From Candidatus Sumerlaeia bacterium (lineage in GTDB: Bacteria; Sumerlaeota; Sumerlaeia; SLMS01; JAHLLQ01), in NCBI GenBank assembly GCA_019634695.1, contig JAHCAW010000028.1, positions 1-49,264 on the forward strand: a stretch of 49,264 nucleotides of DNA. Direction: 5' to 3'. The number at the start of each line of letters is the position of its first letter. The first letter of the stretch is position 1. Below, one piece after another: positions 1 to 9,700 of this stretch. Under the pieces are notes generated by a model that was given only the letters and a program-made list of their open reading frames with translations, did no database searches and was not told the DNA's origin. The translations under genes and the position numbers were made by a program.

Positions 1-917
1 TTCTCCTGATGCAAGCGGTGGGTGGAGACTGCCATGGCGATCAGGCTGCCGAAGACCTCGGCGGCGGCTAAGTCCGAGGCGCCAAATCGGCGGTCGGCAT
101 CGAAGCTCGAGAAGTTCGCGAGTCCGAGCAGTTCCTCGCGAGCGATCAGCGGCACGGCGATGGCACTGTGCACCGCGCGGCCATGCCGGGAGGCTGTGGC
201 ATCCAGTGTCCCCTCGACGAGGCGCGCCCGGCGATTCGCAATCACCCAAGCGCTGACCGTGCCCGGCTTCGGCGATACCACTGTGCCGACCGCCATCTGA
301 TCCGGCATGCCCTGCCCGGCCACAAGGCGCAGGTTGCCATCGTCGTCCAGCAGCAGAATCGAGCAGCGATCGACGCGCAGGTGGGCGACGAAGATGCGCA
401 GCAGCTTGAGCATCTGGGTCTTGGGATCAACCGTGAGCCCCAGATGCTCGCTGGCGCGACGCAGGGCGCCGAGCCAATTCTGGGGATCCGGAAAGAAGTC
501 GCGGGCGCGTGTGCCCGTGCGCTCCAGTTCGTCGATCACCTCGGCGGGCGTTGCCGACTGCGGCAGGACGCCATCGGCTCCCGCGCGGACCGCGGGCAGA
601 ATCTCATCAAGGTGCAGGGATTCGACCAGCACGAGCAAACGTTGGGGGCGCAGGATGATGCTCAACGCCTGCGTCCAGTGGACCACCGTATCGCGCCGCA
701 GAACCCCGGTTCCGGACGGTGCCACGACGGCCCACACCGCGCCGGTGTGGCGCTGCTGCTGCCAGTCCACGCGGGCCACGTCGCGCGGGTCCAGGCGCAG
801 GCACTCGTGGCACCGCGTGCCCAAGCTCGCGATCAATCCGGACTCGAGCGCCGCCGAGTCGCTGACAAGGACCAACTGGACTGCCTCTGCTGCCACGCCC
901 GACTCCACCGAGTCCAT
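1..917 (-). CDS. GAF-domain signalling protein with degenerate receiver-like N-terminus (partial)
   Basis: The reading frame opens at ATG 917, after a GGGAGGG ribosome site, and runs off the left edge of the window, so only the first 305 codons are visible. Residues about 10-145 look like a receiver domain: the end of the fold (LLVLVES, then AGADGVLPQSATPAEVIDEL) is recognisable. The strand where the phosphoryl-acceptor Asp belongs reads AVWAVVAPSG, so it probably cannot be phosphorylated. Residues about 165-305 form a GAF domain (DRCSILLLDDDGNLRLVAGQG, AIAVPLIAREELLGLANF). Such N-terminal pairs usually precede an output module (kinase, GGDEF, HD-GYP or phosphatase), which would lie outside the window; the output is unknown. 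The GAF call is good and the receiver call is moderate. Confidence 0.75.
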   Translation of the reverse strand, partial: MDSVESGVAAEAVQLVLVSDSAALESGLIASLGTRCHECLRLDPRDVARVDWQQQRHTGAVWAVVAPSGTGVLRRDTVVHWTQALSIILRPQRLLVLVESLHLDEILPAVRAGADGVLPQSATPAEVIDELERTGTRARDFFPDPQNWLGALRRASEHLGLTVDPKTQMLKLLRIFVAHLRVDRCSILLLDDDGNLRLVAGQGMPDQMAVGTVVSPKPGTVSAWVIANRRARLVEGTLDATASRHGRAVHSAIAVPLIAREELLGLANFSSFDADRRFGASDLAAAEVFGSLIAMAVSTHRLHQE

Positions 918-948
918 GGGCGGCCCTCCCGCGCAGGAGAAGTACGAT

Positions 949-979
949 CTTGCCCCTCATTTACCAGATGGGGGGCAAG
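949..979. repeat. inverted repeat between aldolase and GAF gene
   Basis: The arms CTTGCCCC (949-956) and GGGGCAAG (972-979) are perfect complements, 15 bases apart, with further pairing inside (CAT/ATG). The repeat sits in the 87-base gap between two minus-strand genes, 32 bases before the downstream start codon. No T-run follows on the minus strand, so an operator or processing hairpin is as likely as a terminator. Confidence 0.4.
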
Positions 980-1004
980 GTGGCTAGCACTTTCGGTGCC
1001 GGGG

Positions 1005-1841
1005 TCAGGCGCCGGATGCCCGAGAGTCCGAGCCGTCGAGCCGGGCGGGTGGGGGAGACGAGAGTTTGGGCTCGTCGCTGATAATGACGCTTTCGGAAGC
1101 GGGCACCAGGTCCCGCGCGAATCGGGGCTGCGTGTCTCGTGCCGGGCGAGGTGCAACCGCTTCGTCGAGCAGACGCTCGGCCGGAAGCCCCATGCGCGCA
1201 TCGTTCATTCCGTGAGCGGTCTTGCGGGCCAGCAAGGCCTGCATTTGCTCCGGAGTGAGGCGCCGCCAGTCGCCCAGCGGACGTGCCAGCAGCAGCGTAC
1301 GGCAGGCATGGTCCAGCACTTCCATCTTGTAGTAGGCATCGAAGGGATCGAGTCCGAAGGTGACCGCGCCGTGGTTTGCCAGCAGGAAGGCATCGTGCGT
1401 CTCGATCCACGGATCGAGTCCCCGGGCGAACTCCCAAGTGCCGGTCGGTTCGTAGGGGACGATGGGAACCTGGCCGAGATAGAGTTCGAATTCCTCCAGC
1501 ACGCCGCAGGGCAGGAGTGGCCCGGTGCAGGCGAAGGCAGTGGCGTGTGGCGGGTGGACATGGACGACGGAACGGATGTCGGGCCGGTGCAGGTAGGCGT
1601 TGAGATGCAGGCGGATTTCGCTGGTGGATTCGCGACGGCCGCCCTTGAGGCGTCCCTCCATGTCGAGCAGCACAAGGTCGTCGGGGGACATGAACCCCTT
1701 GCTGATGCGCGTGGGCGTGGCGAGGATGGTGTCCTCGTCGAGCCGGAAGGAGAAGTTGCCGTCGTTGGCGGCGACGAACTGGCGCTGCCAGCAGCGGCGC
1801 CCAATCTCGCACAGCGCCTCGCGGACATCGTAGTCTGCCAT
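1005..1841 (-). CDS. Class II aldolase/adducin family protein
   Basis: This is a predicted cytoplasmic zinc-dependent aldolase of the class II aldolase/adducin fold (fuculose-phosphate aldolase, ribulose-5-phosphate epimerase and relatives). The zinc-ligand motif HVHPPHA is present, the likely catalytic Glu lies in STSEIRLH, and a third His lies in LLANHGAVTFG. N-terminal landmarks NDGNFSFR and SKGFMSPDDL match substrate-phosphate-binding regions of the family. I chose ATG 1841 because GGAGG sits six bases upstream; an in-frame ATG at 1939 would add 33 proline/glycine-rich residues without a good ribosome site. Length is 278 residues, slightly longer than the usual 215-260 because of a polar tail. 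The substrate cannot be read from sequence, and no sugar-kinase partner lies beside it. Confidence 0.85.
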   Translation of the reverse strand: MADYDVREALCEIGRRCWQRQFVAANDGNFSFRLDEDTILATPTRISKGFMSPDDLVLLDMEGRLKGGRRESTSEIRLHLNAYLHRPDIRSVVHVHPPHATAFACTGPLLPCGVLEEFELYLGQVPIVPYEPTGTWEFARGLDPWIETHDAFLLANHGAVTFGLDPFDAYYKMEVLDHACRTLLLARPLGDWRRLTPEQMQALLARKTAHGMNDARMGLPAERLLDEAVAPRPARDTQPRFARDLVPASESVIISDEPKLSSPPPARLDGSDSRASGA

Positions 1842-2002
1842 GCGTGCCTCCGGGCCGGGAAGTCGGGGTGCCATCCTGCCGAAGCCGCCCGGCGGGTCCA
1901 AGGGAAAGTCGCCCGGGGGCGGGATCTCCATCGCGTTTGACATCGTCGGAACCATCCGCGCAGGAAGGGGGTGCGACTCCGAATTCCGCGTGGGAGCCTC
2001 CC

Positions 2003-3160
2003 ATGAGCAAGGTCCCCTTTTCCGATGACCTCCGCAAAGTCGCCGAGGTGTTGCCCTATCTGGCCCGGCCGGACCGGATTGTGACGGACAGCCTGCGGCG
2101 CCTGGTGCATCTCGGGTCCGCGAAGGTGGGGCTGCCACCCGGGACACTCGTTGCCGTCGGTGGCGAGACCGGGTTGCCGACCCAAATCGGTTTGACCGAG
2201 TACGGACTCGGTCACCACGCCGAACGGGAGAACCTGACGGTGGCCGAGGCGCTCGATCCTCCGGCGGCCGAAGGCGTGGTGCGTTGGGTGCGCGTCGTCG
2301 GCCTTCAGCAGACCGACGTCGTCCGGGAGATCGGCGAACGCCGGGGCGTCCATCCGTTGGTGCTCGAGGATGTGCTGAACGCCAGCCATCGCCCCAAGTT
2401 CGAGGACCACGACACCTATCTCTTCGTCGTGTTGAAGGTCTTCGTCGGCACGCAGACGCCCACGACTCCGCTGACGCATGTCTGCCTGTTGCTGTTCCGC
2501 GATCTGGTGGTCACCTTCCACGAGCGCGACGACCATGTGTTCGACGTGATCCGCGACCGCGTGAAGAACGAGAAGGCGCGCCTGCGCGGACTGGGACCGG
2601 ATGCGCTGCTGCACGTGCTGATCGACACGGCCATCGACCAGTTCTTCCCGGCGTTCAACGCCTTCGGGGAGGTGGCCGAGGAGATCGAGCTCGAACTCGT
2701 CGATCGCCCCTCGAACCACACGATGCGACGGCTGCAGCAGATGAAGGGCGAGTTGATGACGATCCGCAAGGCGGTGGCGCCGTTGCGGGACATGCTGATC
2801 GCCGTGGACCGGTCGGAGAGCGACCTGCTGGGCGAGAAGACGCTCGTGTATTTCAAGGACGCGCAGGACCACGCCGTGAACGCGACGGAGCTCACGGAGA
2901 CCTTCCGGGACGTCTTCGCCGTGCTCACGGATCTCTACTTCGCCAGTGTCAGTCACCGGACCAACAACATCGTCCGGACGCTGACCCTGATGGCGACGAT
3001 CTTCATGCCGTTGACGTTCATTGCGGGCATCTACGGCATGAACTTCGAGCACATGCCGGAGCTGGCCTGGCGCTATGGGTACGCCGGAATATGGGGCATA
3101 TTTCTGCTCGTCACAGCCGGCCTGCTGCTGCTCTTCCGGCGATTGCACTGGTTTGATTGA
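2003..3160 (+). CDS. corA: CorA-type magnesium/cobalt transporter
   Basis: This is an inner-membrane divalent cation channel (Mg2+, possibly Co2+ or Ni2+) of the CorA/MIT family. The 385-residue protein has a long soluble N-terminal funnel domain (about 1-320) rich in charged helices. It ends with two transmembrane helices: TLMATIFMPLTFIAGIYGMN, and a last helix from GIWGIFLLV to LLLLFRR. The signature YGMN motif closes the first helix and is followed by FEHMPE, as expected for a transporting CorA. The start at ATG 2003 follows GGGAG at a good distance. The gene is divergent from the aldolase (161-base shared upstream region) and ends only three bases from the convergent helicase gene. It is expected to assemble as a pentamer. 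Confidence 0.93.
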   Translation: MSKVPFSDDLRKVAEVLPYLARPDRIVTDSLRRLVHLGSAKVGLPPGTLVAVGGETGLPTQIGLTEYGLGHHAERENLTVAEALDPPAAEGVVRWVRVVGLQQTDVVREIGERRGVHPLVLEDVLNASHRPKFEDHDTYLFVVLKVFVGTQTPTTPLTHVCLLLFRDLVVTFHERDDHVFDVIRDRVKNEKARLRGLGPDALLHVLIDTAIDQFFPAFNAFGEVAEEIELELVDRPSNHTMRRLQQMKGELMTIRKAVAPLRDMLIAVDRSESDLLGEKTLVYFKDAQDHAVNATELTETFRDVFAVLTDLYFASVSHRTNNIVRTLTLMATIFMPLTFIAGIYGMNFEHMPELAWRYGYAGIWGIFLLVTAGLLLLFRRLHWFD

Positions 3161-3163
3161 CAG

Positions 3164-4615
3164 TCACTTGCGGCGCCGCGGGCCATCCTTGCGAGGGCGC
3201 GGGGGCTTGGCGGCGGGCTGGGGTGTTGCCGGCGATGCATCGCTCGCGAGGCCCTCGGTGGTCGCCGGTGCGGCGGACAGCGCATGGTAGGCGTCGTCGA
3301 GCAGCATGGCCACCAGTTGTTCCTCGTCCTCGCTGCGCATGAGTTCGCGGGCCAAAGGCAGGAAGCGCTGCATGCGCTCGACCTGGAGCTTGTCGCGCGA
3401 GCGCAGGCGCGCTTCCAGTGAGGCGGTCAGGCGCTGCGAGACCGTGTTTGCGACATCTTCGTCGGAAGGCAGCTCGCGCGGCTGGATGTGGATCTTGTAG
3501 AGTTTGGCGATGCGGCCGAGCGTGGCCTCCTCGATGCCGGATACGAGCGTGACGGCAGTGCCGCTGGCGCCCGCGCGTCCCGTTCGACCCGCCCGATGGA
3601 TGTAGGACTCCGGGTCGTCGGGCGGCTCGTACTGGATGACGTGCGTCAGGTCGTTGACGTCGATGCCGCGCGCGGCGACGTCGGTGGCCACCAGCAGGCG
3701 AAGCTCCTTGGCGTACAGGCGCTTGAGCACCTTCTCGCGCTCGGCCTGCGACAGGTCCGACATCAGAAGGTCCGCATCGTAGCCGAATCGTTGCAGCACC
3801 GTCGAGACGTATTCGACGCGCGCCTTCGTGTTGCAGAAGATGATCGCCGAATCCGGGTTCTCGATCTCGAGGATGCGCACAAGGCAGCGATCCTTCTGCA
3901 TCGCCGGCACCTTGTAGCTGACGTGCTGCACCTCGGCGACGTGGACGTTGTCGGCGCTCAGGCTCAGGAATTCCGGCTCGTAGAGGAACTGCCGCGCGAG
4001 TGCCATGACGCCGACCGGGTACGTGGCCGAGAACATGTAGGCATTGAATTCGTGCTTGGGCAGGAAGGTCTTGAGGCGCCGCATGTCGGGGAAGAAGCCC
4101 ATGGACATCATGCGGTCGGCCTCGTCGAAGACGAGGACGTCAAGCTTGTCGAGCGTCAGGTTGCGGCGCATGAGATGGTCGAGCACGCGGCCCGGTGTGC
4201 CGACGACGAGATGGGCGCCGGCGCGGAAGGCGTCGAGCTGCGGGCCGTATCCGACGCCACCGTACACGGGCACGCAGCGCAGTCCGGAGTCGCCGAACAC
4301 GGTGCGCGCTTCCTGGTAGACCTGGTTGGCGAGCTCGCGCGTCGGCACCAGCACGAGCGCCTGACACGTGGGCTGCGCGGGGTTCAGACGTTCGAGCAGG
4401 GGAAGCAGGAAGGCGCCCGTCTTGCCGCTGCCGGTGCGCGACTGCACCATCACGTCGCGCTCCTCCATGAAGTAAGGAATCGTGCGGGCCTGCACGGCCA
4501 TGAGTGACTTCCACTCGGCCCGATTCGCGCCCTCCTTCATGCGAGGGGTCATCTGGTCGAAGGTCCAGGCCGGCAGCGAGTCGATCGAGTCGTCGGACAT
4601 GTTGGAATCGGTCAT
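3164..4615 (-). CDS. DEAD-box ATP-dependent RNA helicase
   Basis: This is a cytoplasmic RNA helicase with all core motifs visible in order: SRTGSGKT (Walker A, motif I), PTRELANQV (Ia), TPGRVLDHL (Ib), DEADRM (II), SAT (III), IIFCNTKARVE (IV), LVATDVAARGID (V) and HRAGRTGRAG (VI). A helical extension of roughly 100 residues follows the core. The protein ends in a basic tail (KPPRPRKDGPRRRK) typical of RNA-binding CsdA/DbpA/RhlE-like proteins. Length is 483 residues. Start ATG 4615 has only a weak upstream GGA; an ATG five codons in is possible. It converges on corA with a three-base gap, leaving no room for a dedicated terminator. The exact role (ribosome assembly, RNA decay, cold response) is not evident. 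Confidence 0.92.
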   Translation of the reverse strand: MTDSNMSDDSIDSLPAWTFDQMTPRMKEGANRAEWKSLMAVQARTIPYFMEERDVMVQSRTGSGKTGAFLLPLLERLNPAQPTCQALVLVPTRELANQVYQEARTVFGDSGLRCVPVYGGVGYGPQLDAFRAGAHLVVGTPGRVLDHLMRRNLTLDKLDVLVFDEADRMMSMGFFPDMRRLKTFLPKHEFNAYMFSATYPVGVMALARQFLYEPEFLSLSADNVHVAEVQHVSYKVPAMQKDRCLVRILEIENPDSAIIFCNTKARVEYVSTVLQRFGYDADLLMSDLSQAEREKVLKRLYAKELRLLVATDVAARGIDVNDLTHVIQYEPPDDPESYIHRAGRTGRAGASGTAVTLVSGIEEATLGRIAKLYKIHIQPRELPSDEDVANTVSQRLTASLEARLRSRDKLQVERMQRFLPLARELMRSEDEEQLVAMLLDDAYHALSAAPATTEGLASDASPATPQPAAKPPRPRKDGPRRRK

Positions 4616-4660
4616 GCGGGTTCCATTTCGTGGAGAGTATGGGGGCAGTCAGGTGCTGGC

Positions 4661-6403
4661 TTACTTGGGGGCGAAGCCGATGCCGACAAGCACCGGATCG
4701 TGATCCGACGAGCGCCACGGGCCGTCGGTATAGAGGTTCGCAGGGTTGAACTCCATGCCATAGTCGAGGATGCGGGGTTCGTCGGCGTTGATGTGCCATG
4801 CGGCGGCGCCGGTGACGTGGGGGGCCAGGGCCAGGCTGGCGAGCGCATGGTCGAGCGCGCCGGCCTCGCCGCGGTAGACGTAGCTGTAGGCGGTCGCGCC
4901 GCTGAAGTGCGCCAGCGCGTTCGCGAAGCCCCCCTCGATGATCGTGCGAACCGGGTCCTCCTTCGCATAGGCATTCAAGTCGCCGAGCACGAGAACCTTC
5001 TCTTCCTCAACACCGGTCGGGTTGGTCTTGAGCCACTCGACCAGGAGGTGGGCCGCCTCGGTGCGCTCGGCATTCCAGCAGCCCTGCCCGTCGTTGGCGT
5101 CGGCGTTGGCGGGGTCGGGCTCGCCACAGCCCTTCGACTTCAGGTGGTTGATGACCACTGTCAGTCGGCCGCCGGTGGCGATCTCCTCGAAGGTCTGGGC
5201 GAGAGGCGGGCGCCGCGTTCCGAACGGCCCTGCGGAGGTCGTCGCGGCGGTCCCGGCTTCGCGCACCGTCGCCGCGTTGTAGATGATGGCTTGACGAATG
5301 GCGTCGGAGCCAATGTCGGCGTCGGTCACGACTGCCGCGTAGCGGACGCCCTCGGGAGCCTTGGCGTTGAGGCCGCGAACGAGCTCCTGCAAGGCACTCT
5401 CGGGACCATAGCCGTCGTTCTCCATTTCGATCAGGCCGACGATGTCGGCGTTCATGGCGATCAGGGCGCTGACGATCTTGGCGTGCTGGCGGGCGAACTC
5501 GGCTGGGGTCTTGGCCCCGCGCGGGGTCGGGAAGCCGCCTCCCTTGCCGTCACCATTGAAGTAGTTGAGCACGTTGAAGCTGGCCACGCGCAGGGTGCCG
5601 CCGACGGCGGGGGGGACGGTCGGCCGAGGATTGCGGCGCTCGAAAGTGATCGGGCCGACGGGATAGACGCGGTATTCGTCGAAGGCGTAGGTGAGGATGC
5701 CGGTCAGGGAATCGACGCCGTCGCCGACGCGCAGGGTTCCGTCGGGGCTCAGGTAGGGGGTCGGTTTGGGATTCTGGGCGGTGTTGCCGTCGTCGAGGAT
5801 GAAGCGGCGGCGGGCGTTCTCGAGGGCGATGGCGCGGGCCGGTTCGCCGGGCTCGGCGACGTTGGTCGGGCTCCACTGGCGGGCTCCGTGCGCCAGAAGC
5901 ACCTGTCCATAGCGGCCGAGGTCGTAGGTGTCCGCCACGACGACCGGGCCGGGGATCGTCACCAGCATCCCCTCGTAATACTCCCAGTGCTCGGGCGATG
6001 CGAGGGGCAGGTCGATCCGGGCGGGGACAGTGGTCGCCTGTCCGATGGCTTCGATCTTGTCGACGCGGCTCAGTTGGGTCTGGCCACGGAACTCGTTAAC
6101 TTGACCGGTTACGCGAATGAGGCTTCCCGGCCGCAGTCCGTTCGTCTGGACGCCCCGCAGGTAGACGAAAATTCCTTCCGAAGTTCGGGGGTCTTCATCC
6201 CAGTCTTTCTGCTCTTCCTGCAGGAAAATACCATCGAGCGTGGAGCGGAAGTCGGCAGTCAGGACGGCCTCGACCGTCACGGTCTGACCGACCATGGGAC
6301 TCTCGGCCCCCGGCCCCTGTATGCGGTTAATCGGTGTCACTTGGGCGACGGCCGGAATCGAGGCCAGCAGGAGCAGCAGGACCGCAAGGATGCGCTTCAT
6401 CAT
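4661..6403 (-). CDS. Secreted ExeM/NucH-family endonuclease/exonuclease/phosphatase
   Basis: This is a predicted extracellular or periplasmic metal-dependent nuclease. It begins with a clear signal peptide (MMKRILAVLLLLLASIPAVAQ). An OB-fold-like region follows (about 25-190: TVTVEAVLTADF, RVTGQVNEF). From about residue 240 it carries a C-terminal EEP nuclease domain with LRVASFNVLNYFNGDG, ADIVGLIEMEND (metal Glu), VINHLKSKGCG (catalytic His), LVLGDLNAYAKEDP and SSDHDPVLVGI (terminal Asp-His). ATG 6403 is chosen because GGGAG lies seven bases upstream and it directly starts the signal peptide; the open frame extends further upstream but codes for nothing signal-like. Length 580 fits the family. 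The likely job is extracellular DNA degradation for nutrients or biofilm turnover. Confidence 0.9.
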   Translation of the reverse strand: MMKRILAVLLLLLASIPAVAQVTPINRIQGPGAESPMVGQTVTVEAVLTADFRSTLDGIFLQEEQKDWDEDPRTSEGIFVYLRGVQTNGLRPGSLIRVTGQVNEFRGQTQLSRVDKIEAIGQATTVPARIDLPLASPEHWEYYEGMLVTIPGPVVVADTYDLGRYGQVLLAHGARQWSPTNVAEPGEPARAIALENARRRFILDDGNTAQNPKPTPYLSPDGTLRVGDGVDSLTGILTYAFDEYRVYPVGPITFERRNPRPTVPPAVGGTLRVASFNVLNYFNGDGKGGGFPTPRGAKTPAEFARQHAKIVSALIAMNADIVGLIEMENDGYGPESALQELVRGLNAKAPEGVRYAAVVTDADIGSDAIRQAIIYNAATVREAGTAATTSAGPFGTRRPPLAQTFEEIATGGRLTVVINHLKSKGCGEPDPANADANDGQGCWNAERTEAAHLLVEWLKTNPTGVEEEKVLVLGDLNAYAKEDPVRTIIEGGFANALAHFSGATAYSYVYRGEAGALDHALASLALAPHVTGAAAWHINADEPRILDYGMEFNPANLYTDGPWRSSDHDPVLVGIGFAPK

Positions 6404-6724
6404 GGACAACTCCCGGGGCGGCTGCCGCCGCCGACACATTGGAGGGCAGCCCATGCGGGAATGCCCTCTCGCTTTGACGATGCGGCCCGTTGCCGCGTTC
6501 CATCCGTCCGTCCAAGATGTTTCCCCTGCGCGCCTGCCGCCGCAAGTGGGAAGCCGCTCGCGGCGGCGCTTGGTCAAGTACGCCGCCGCGGCGACCGGGG
6601 CGTTACGAGGTACAACCTCGTAACGATAGTTTTTTCTCCTTCGCACCGAAATTGCCGTTGACGCTGGGGACGGCTGTGTCAATCACCGACCATTCGGGTA
6701 CCACACTCTGGTCGGAGTCGCACC
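6404..6724. other. Divergent intergenic region without a gene
   Basis: This 321-base stretch separates two divergently transcribed secreted-protein genes. The side nearest the nuclease is as GC-rich as coding sequence but shows no convincing gene. The middle holds a ten-base-pair hairpin followed by a T-run (listed separately). Near the right end, TTGACG at 6658-6663 could be a -35 box for the large secreted protein, but no good -10 hexamer follows at 17 bases. Confidence 0.5.
6601..6635 (+). terminator. Intrinsic-terminator-like hairpin with no gene upstream on its strand
   Basis: A ten-base-pair perfect stem (6601-6610 with 6616-6625, arm CGTTACGAGG) with loop TACAA is followed four bases later by six T residues (6630-6635). 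This is the form of a Rho-independent terminator on the plus strand. Nothing is encoded on that strand just upstream, and the next plus-strand gene starts 90 bases downstream, so it may end a leader or small RNA. Alternatively the palindrome is an operator. Confidence 0.55.
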
Positions 6725-9700
6725 ATGGAATCTCGGGGTTCAGGGCGGCGCTGGGTGCGCCGCACACTAGGGGTAGCTGCACTCGCTTCGGTTCTTGCGT
6801 ATCATGTACCGGCCCACGTCGACGTGGCCAACACGGAAGCGGCCCGCTTGCGCGAGGCGGACTTGACGGCCGCATTCAACGCCCTTGGGGATGTGGGGGC
6901 CGAGGATCGTGCCGAGACCTACATCCGTTCGGTGCTGGCAGTGGCTGCCGACGACCAGAAGGCGGCCCCGATCGAGAGTGGCTCGTGGATTCCGGCGGGC
7001 ACGCGCCTGGCCGGTGTGGAGTTCTCGCGGCCGAACAAGAACGGCGAGGGCCGCAAGGAAGTGCGGGTCATCCTCGACCTGCCTCCGGACTTCGTGCACG
7101 GGGCGTATCTGGGCAGTTCGGGCTTCAACGACGCCCGCGTCATGCGCATGGGTTACGAGATCTTCGGCCCGCTGCTCTACAGCAACGACTTCGACACCTT
7201 CCTGCTGTACGCGATCGACCCGGAGACTGGCGAGGTGCGCGACATTCAGGACCTGTTGCCCCGTCGCAAGGACGCGAAGGTGGAGTTGCCCATCGAGACG
7301 GTGCATCCGCTGCCGGCCGAGAAGGATGCTCAGGCCGGCGAAGGCGTCGCGACTGCCAAGAACGCCCCGGTCATTGCGCCCGGTGCCGTGCAGGGGTCGT
7401 TGAGTGGCAAGACGATCTACCTCAACCAGTCGCATGGCTGGTTCGACGACGTCAGCTTCGGCCGCTGGCGTGTGCAGCGCGGCAACTGCTATGGCATCAC
7501 GGAGGACTTCTCGAGTCCCGAGTTCCTGAACCTGTACGTCCTGCCGATGCTGCGCAACGCGGGAGCCAAGGTGCAGACCGTCCGTGAGTCCGACCACCAG
7601 ACCAACATGGTGATCGTCGACAACTCCGACCTTACTGGCTACGCCGAGAGTGGGTCGTGGTCCACGTCGTCGATCAATGGCTTCAAGCAGAAGACGACGC
7701 AGTACTGGACCGGCGTGAGCGTCAATCCCTTCAATCAGGGGAGCGGGCAGAACCGGCTGGCCGCAACGACCACCTCGAGCACGCCGACCGCCACGGCCAC
7801 TTGGACGGCCGACATCCCGGCTGACGGCTACTACAACGTCTACGCCAGTTGGTCTGCCTTCAGCGCGCGCTCCAGCGACGCCCAGTACCTTGTGTACCAC
7901 AGCGGCGGCGTGACCGAAGTGCGCATGGACCAGAAGATCGACGGCTATACGTGGAACCTGCTGGGCAACTTCTATTTCGAGGTCGGGGCGCCGGTCGACC
8001 AGCGCAAGGTCGTGTTGACCAACTCGACCAACGGACCGTCGGGCACGAACGTCTCGGCCGACGCCGTTCGCTGGGGCGGCGGCATGGGCGACCTCGCGCG
8101 CCACACCAATGGCATCAGTGGCCGGCCGCGCTGGGAGGAGGAGGCCGTCCTGTACCTTCAATGGAACGGCTTCGGCTACAGCGGGCTTGCCTACACCGGC
8201 ACGAACGATGAGCAGGGCGGCTGGGCCGACCGCCCCGAATACGCCAAGTGGGAGCACAGCTTGAAGGACGGTTCGGTCGAGGACGCGATCTACATCGCCT
8301 ACCACACGAATGCCTTCCAGGGATGTGGCTCCACCGCCCGGGGCCTCAGCAGCTTCCGTCACAGCACCGCCACCCAGGCCTCGGCCAACCTGCAGACGAT
8401 CGTTCACGACACGGCGTACGCGCACATCGCCGGCCTGTGGTTCCCCGGCTGGACTGTGCGCAGCAAGAACGTCACGAACTTCGGCGAGAACAACCAGTCC
8501 AGCCTCGGCACGGGGCTGCCGGGATTCCTGCTTGAGGGGCTCTTCCACGACAACGAGACCGACGCGACCGCCTACGGCGACCCGCGTTTCCGGCACGATT
8601 TCGCCCGCGCCCTGACCCATGGCATTCTTGCCTACTTCGGCCAGCGCGACAATGTCACGCTGACCAAGCCTCCCGAGACACCGCGCAACCTGCGGGTGAT
8701 CTCCAACGGCAACGGCACGGCCACCGTCTCCTGGGACGCGCCGCTCAACAACACCAACAACCAGTTCTTCGGCAACGCCGCCACCAGCTACCGCGTCTAC
8801 ACCAGCACAAACGGATTCGGGTTCGACAACGGCACCGTGGTGACCGGCACGTCCACGACGATCTCCGGCATCCAGACCAACAGCCCGACCTACGTTCGCG
8901 TCGCCGCGGTCAACGCGGGCGGTCTCTCCTTCCCGACGGAGACACTGGCCGCGTCGAACGGCAGCACCCAAGTCCTGATCGTCAATGGCTTCGACCGCTA
9001 CGAGCGCGCCCTGGTGCCGCAGGAAACCGTCACGAACGCCGGCACGCAACTGCGCGTCGATCCGCGGCGTTTCCAAGCCTTCAACTACATCATCGAGCAC
9101 GCCAACGCCCTCGCGCCGCACGGCGTGCGCATCAGCAGCGCCAGCAATGAGGCGGTGATCGACGGCCAAGTCTCGCTCTCGAACTATGCCGCGGTCTTCT
9201 GGATTCTGGGCGAGGAGTCGACCACCACGGAGACCTTCAGCAGCGCCGAGCAGACGCTCGTGACCAATTACCTCGCGCAGGCCGGCAAGGGCTTCTTCGT
9301 CTCCGGCGCCGAGATTGCCTGGGACTTGGACGGCTGGAGTAGCGCCACGACGGCGGATCGAAACTTCCTGAACAACGTCCTGATGACCGACTACGTCGGC
9401 GACAGCGCCAACACCTACACGATTGCCAACGCCGCGAGCGGGCCGCTCTCCGGCTTGGGCAGCTTCCTGTTCTCGCCCGCGTCCGGCGCGCGCTATAATG
9501 CCGAGTTCCCGGACAGGCTGGCGGCAATGGGTGGAGCCACCGTCGCCCTGACATACAGCGGCGGCAACGGCGGCAATGCCGCAATCGCCTTCTCCGGCAG
9601 TAGCAAGGTCATCGTCATGGGCTTTCCCTTCGAGACGATCGGCTCTGCCGCCGTGCGTCAGCAGTTGATGGAGAAGGCCCTGGCCTTCCTGGTGACCAAC

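Noticed and set aside
168..1940. A 590-codon plus-strand frame across the GAF and aldolase genes
   Set aside because: It crosses two real minus-strand genes and their spacer, with no domain or ribosome site.
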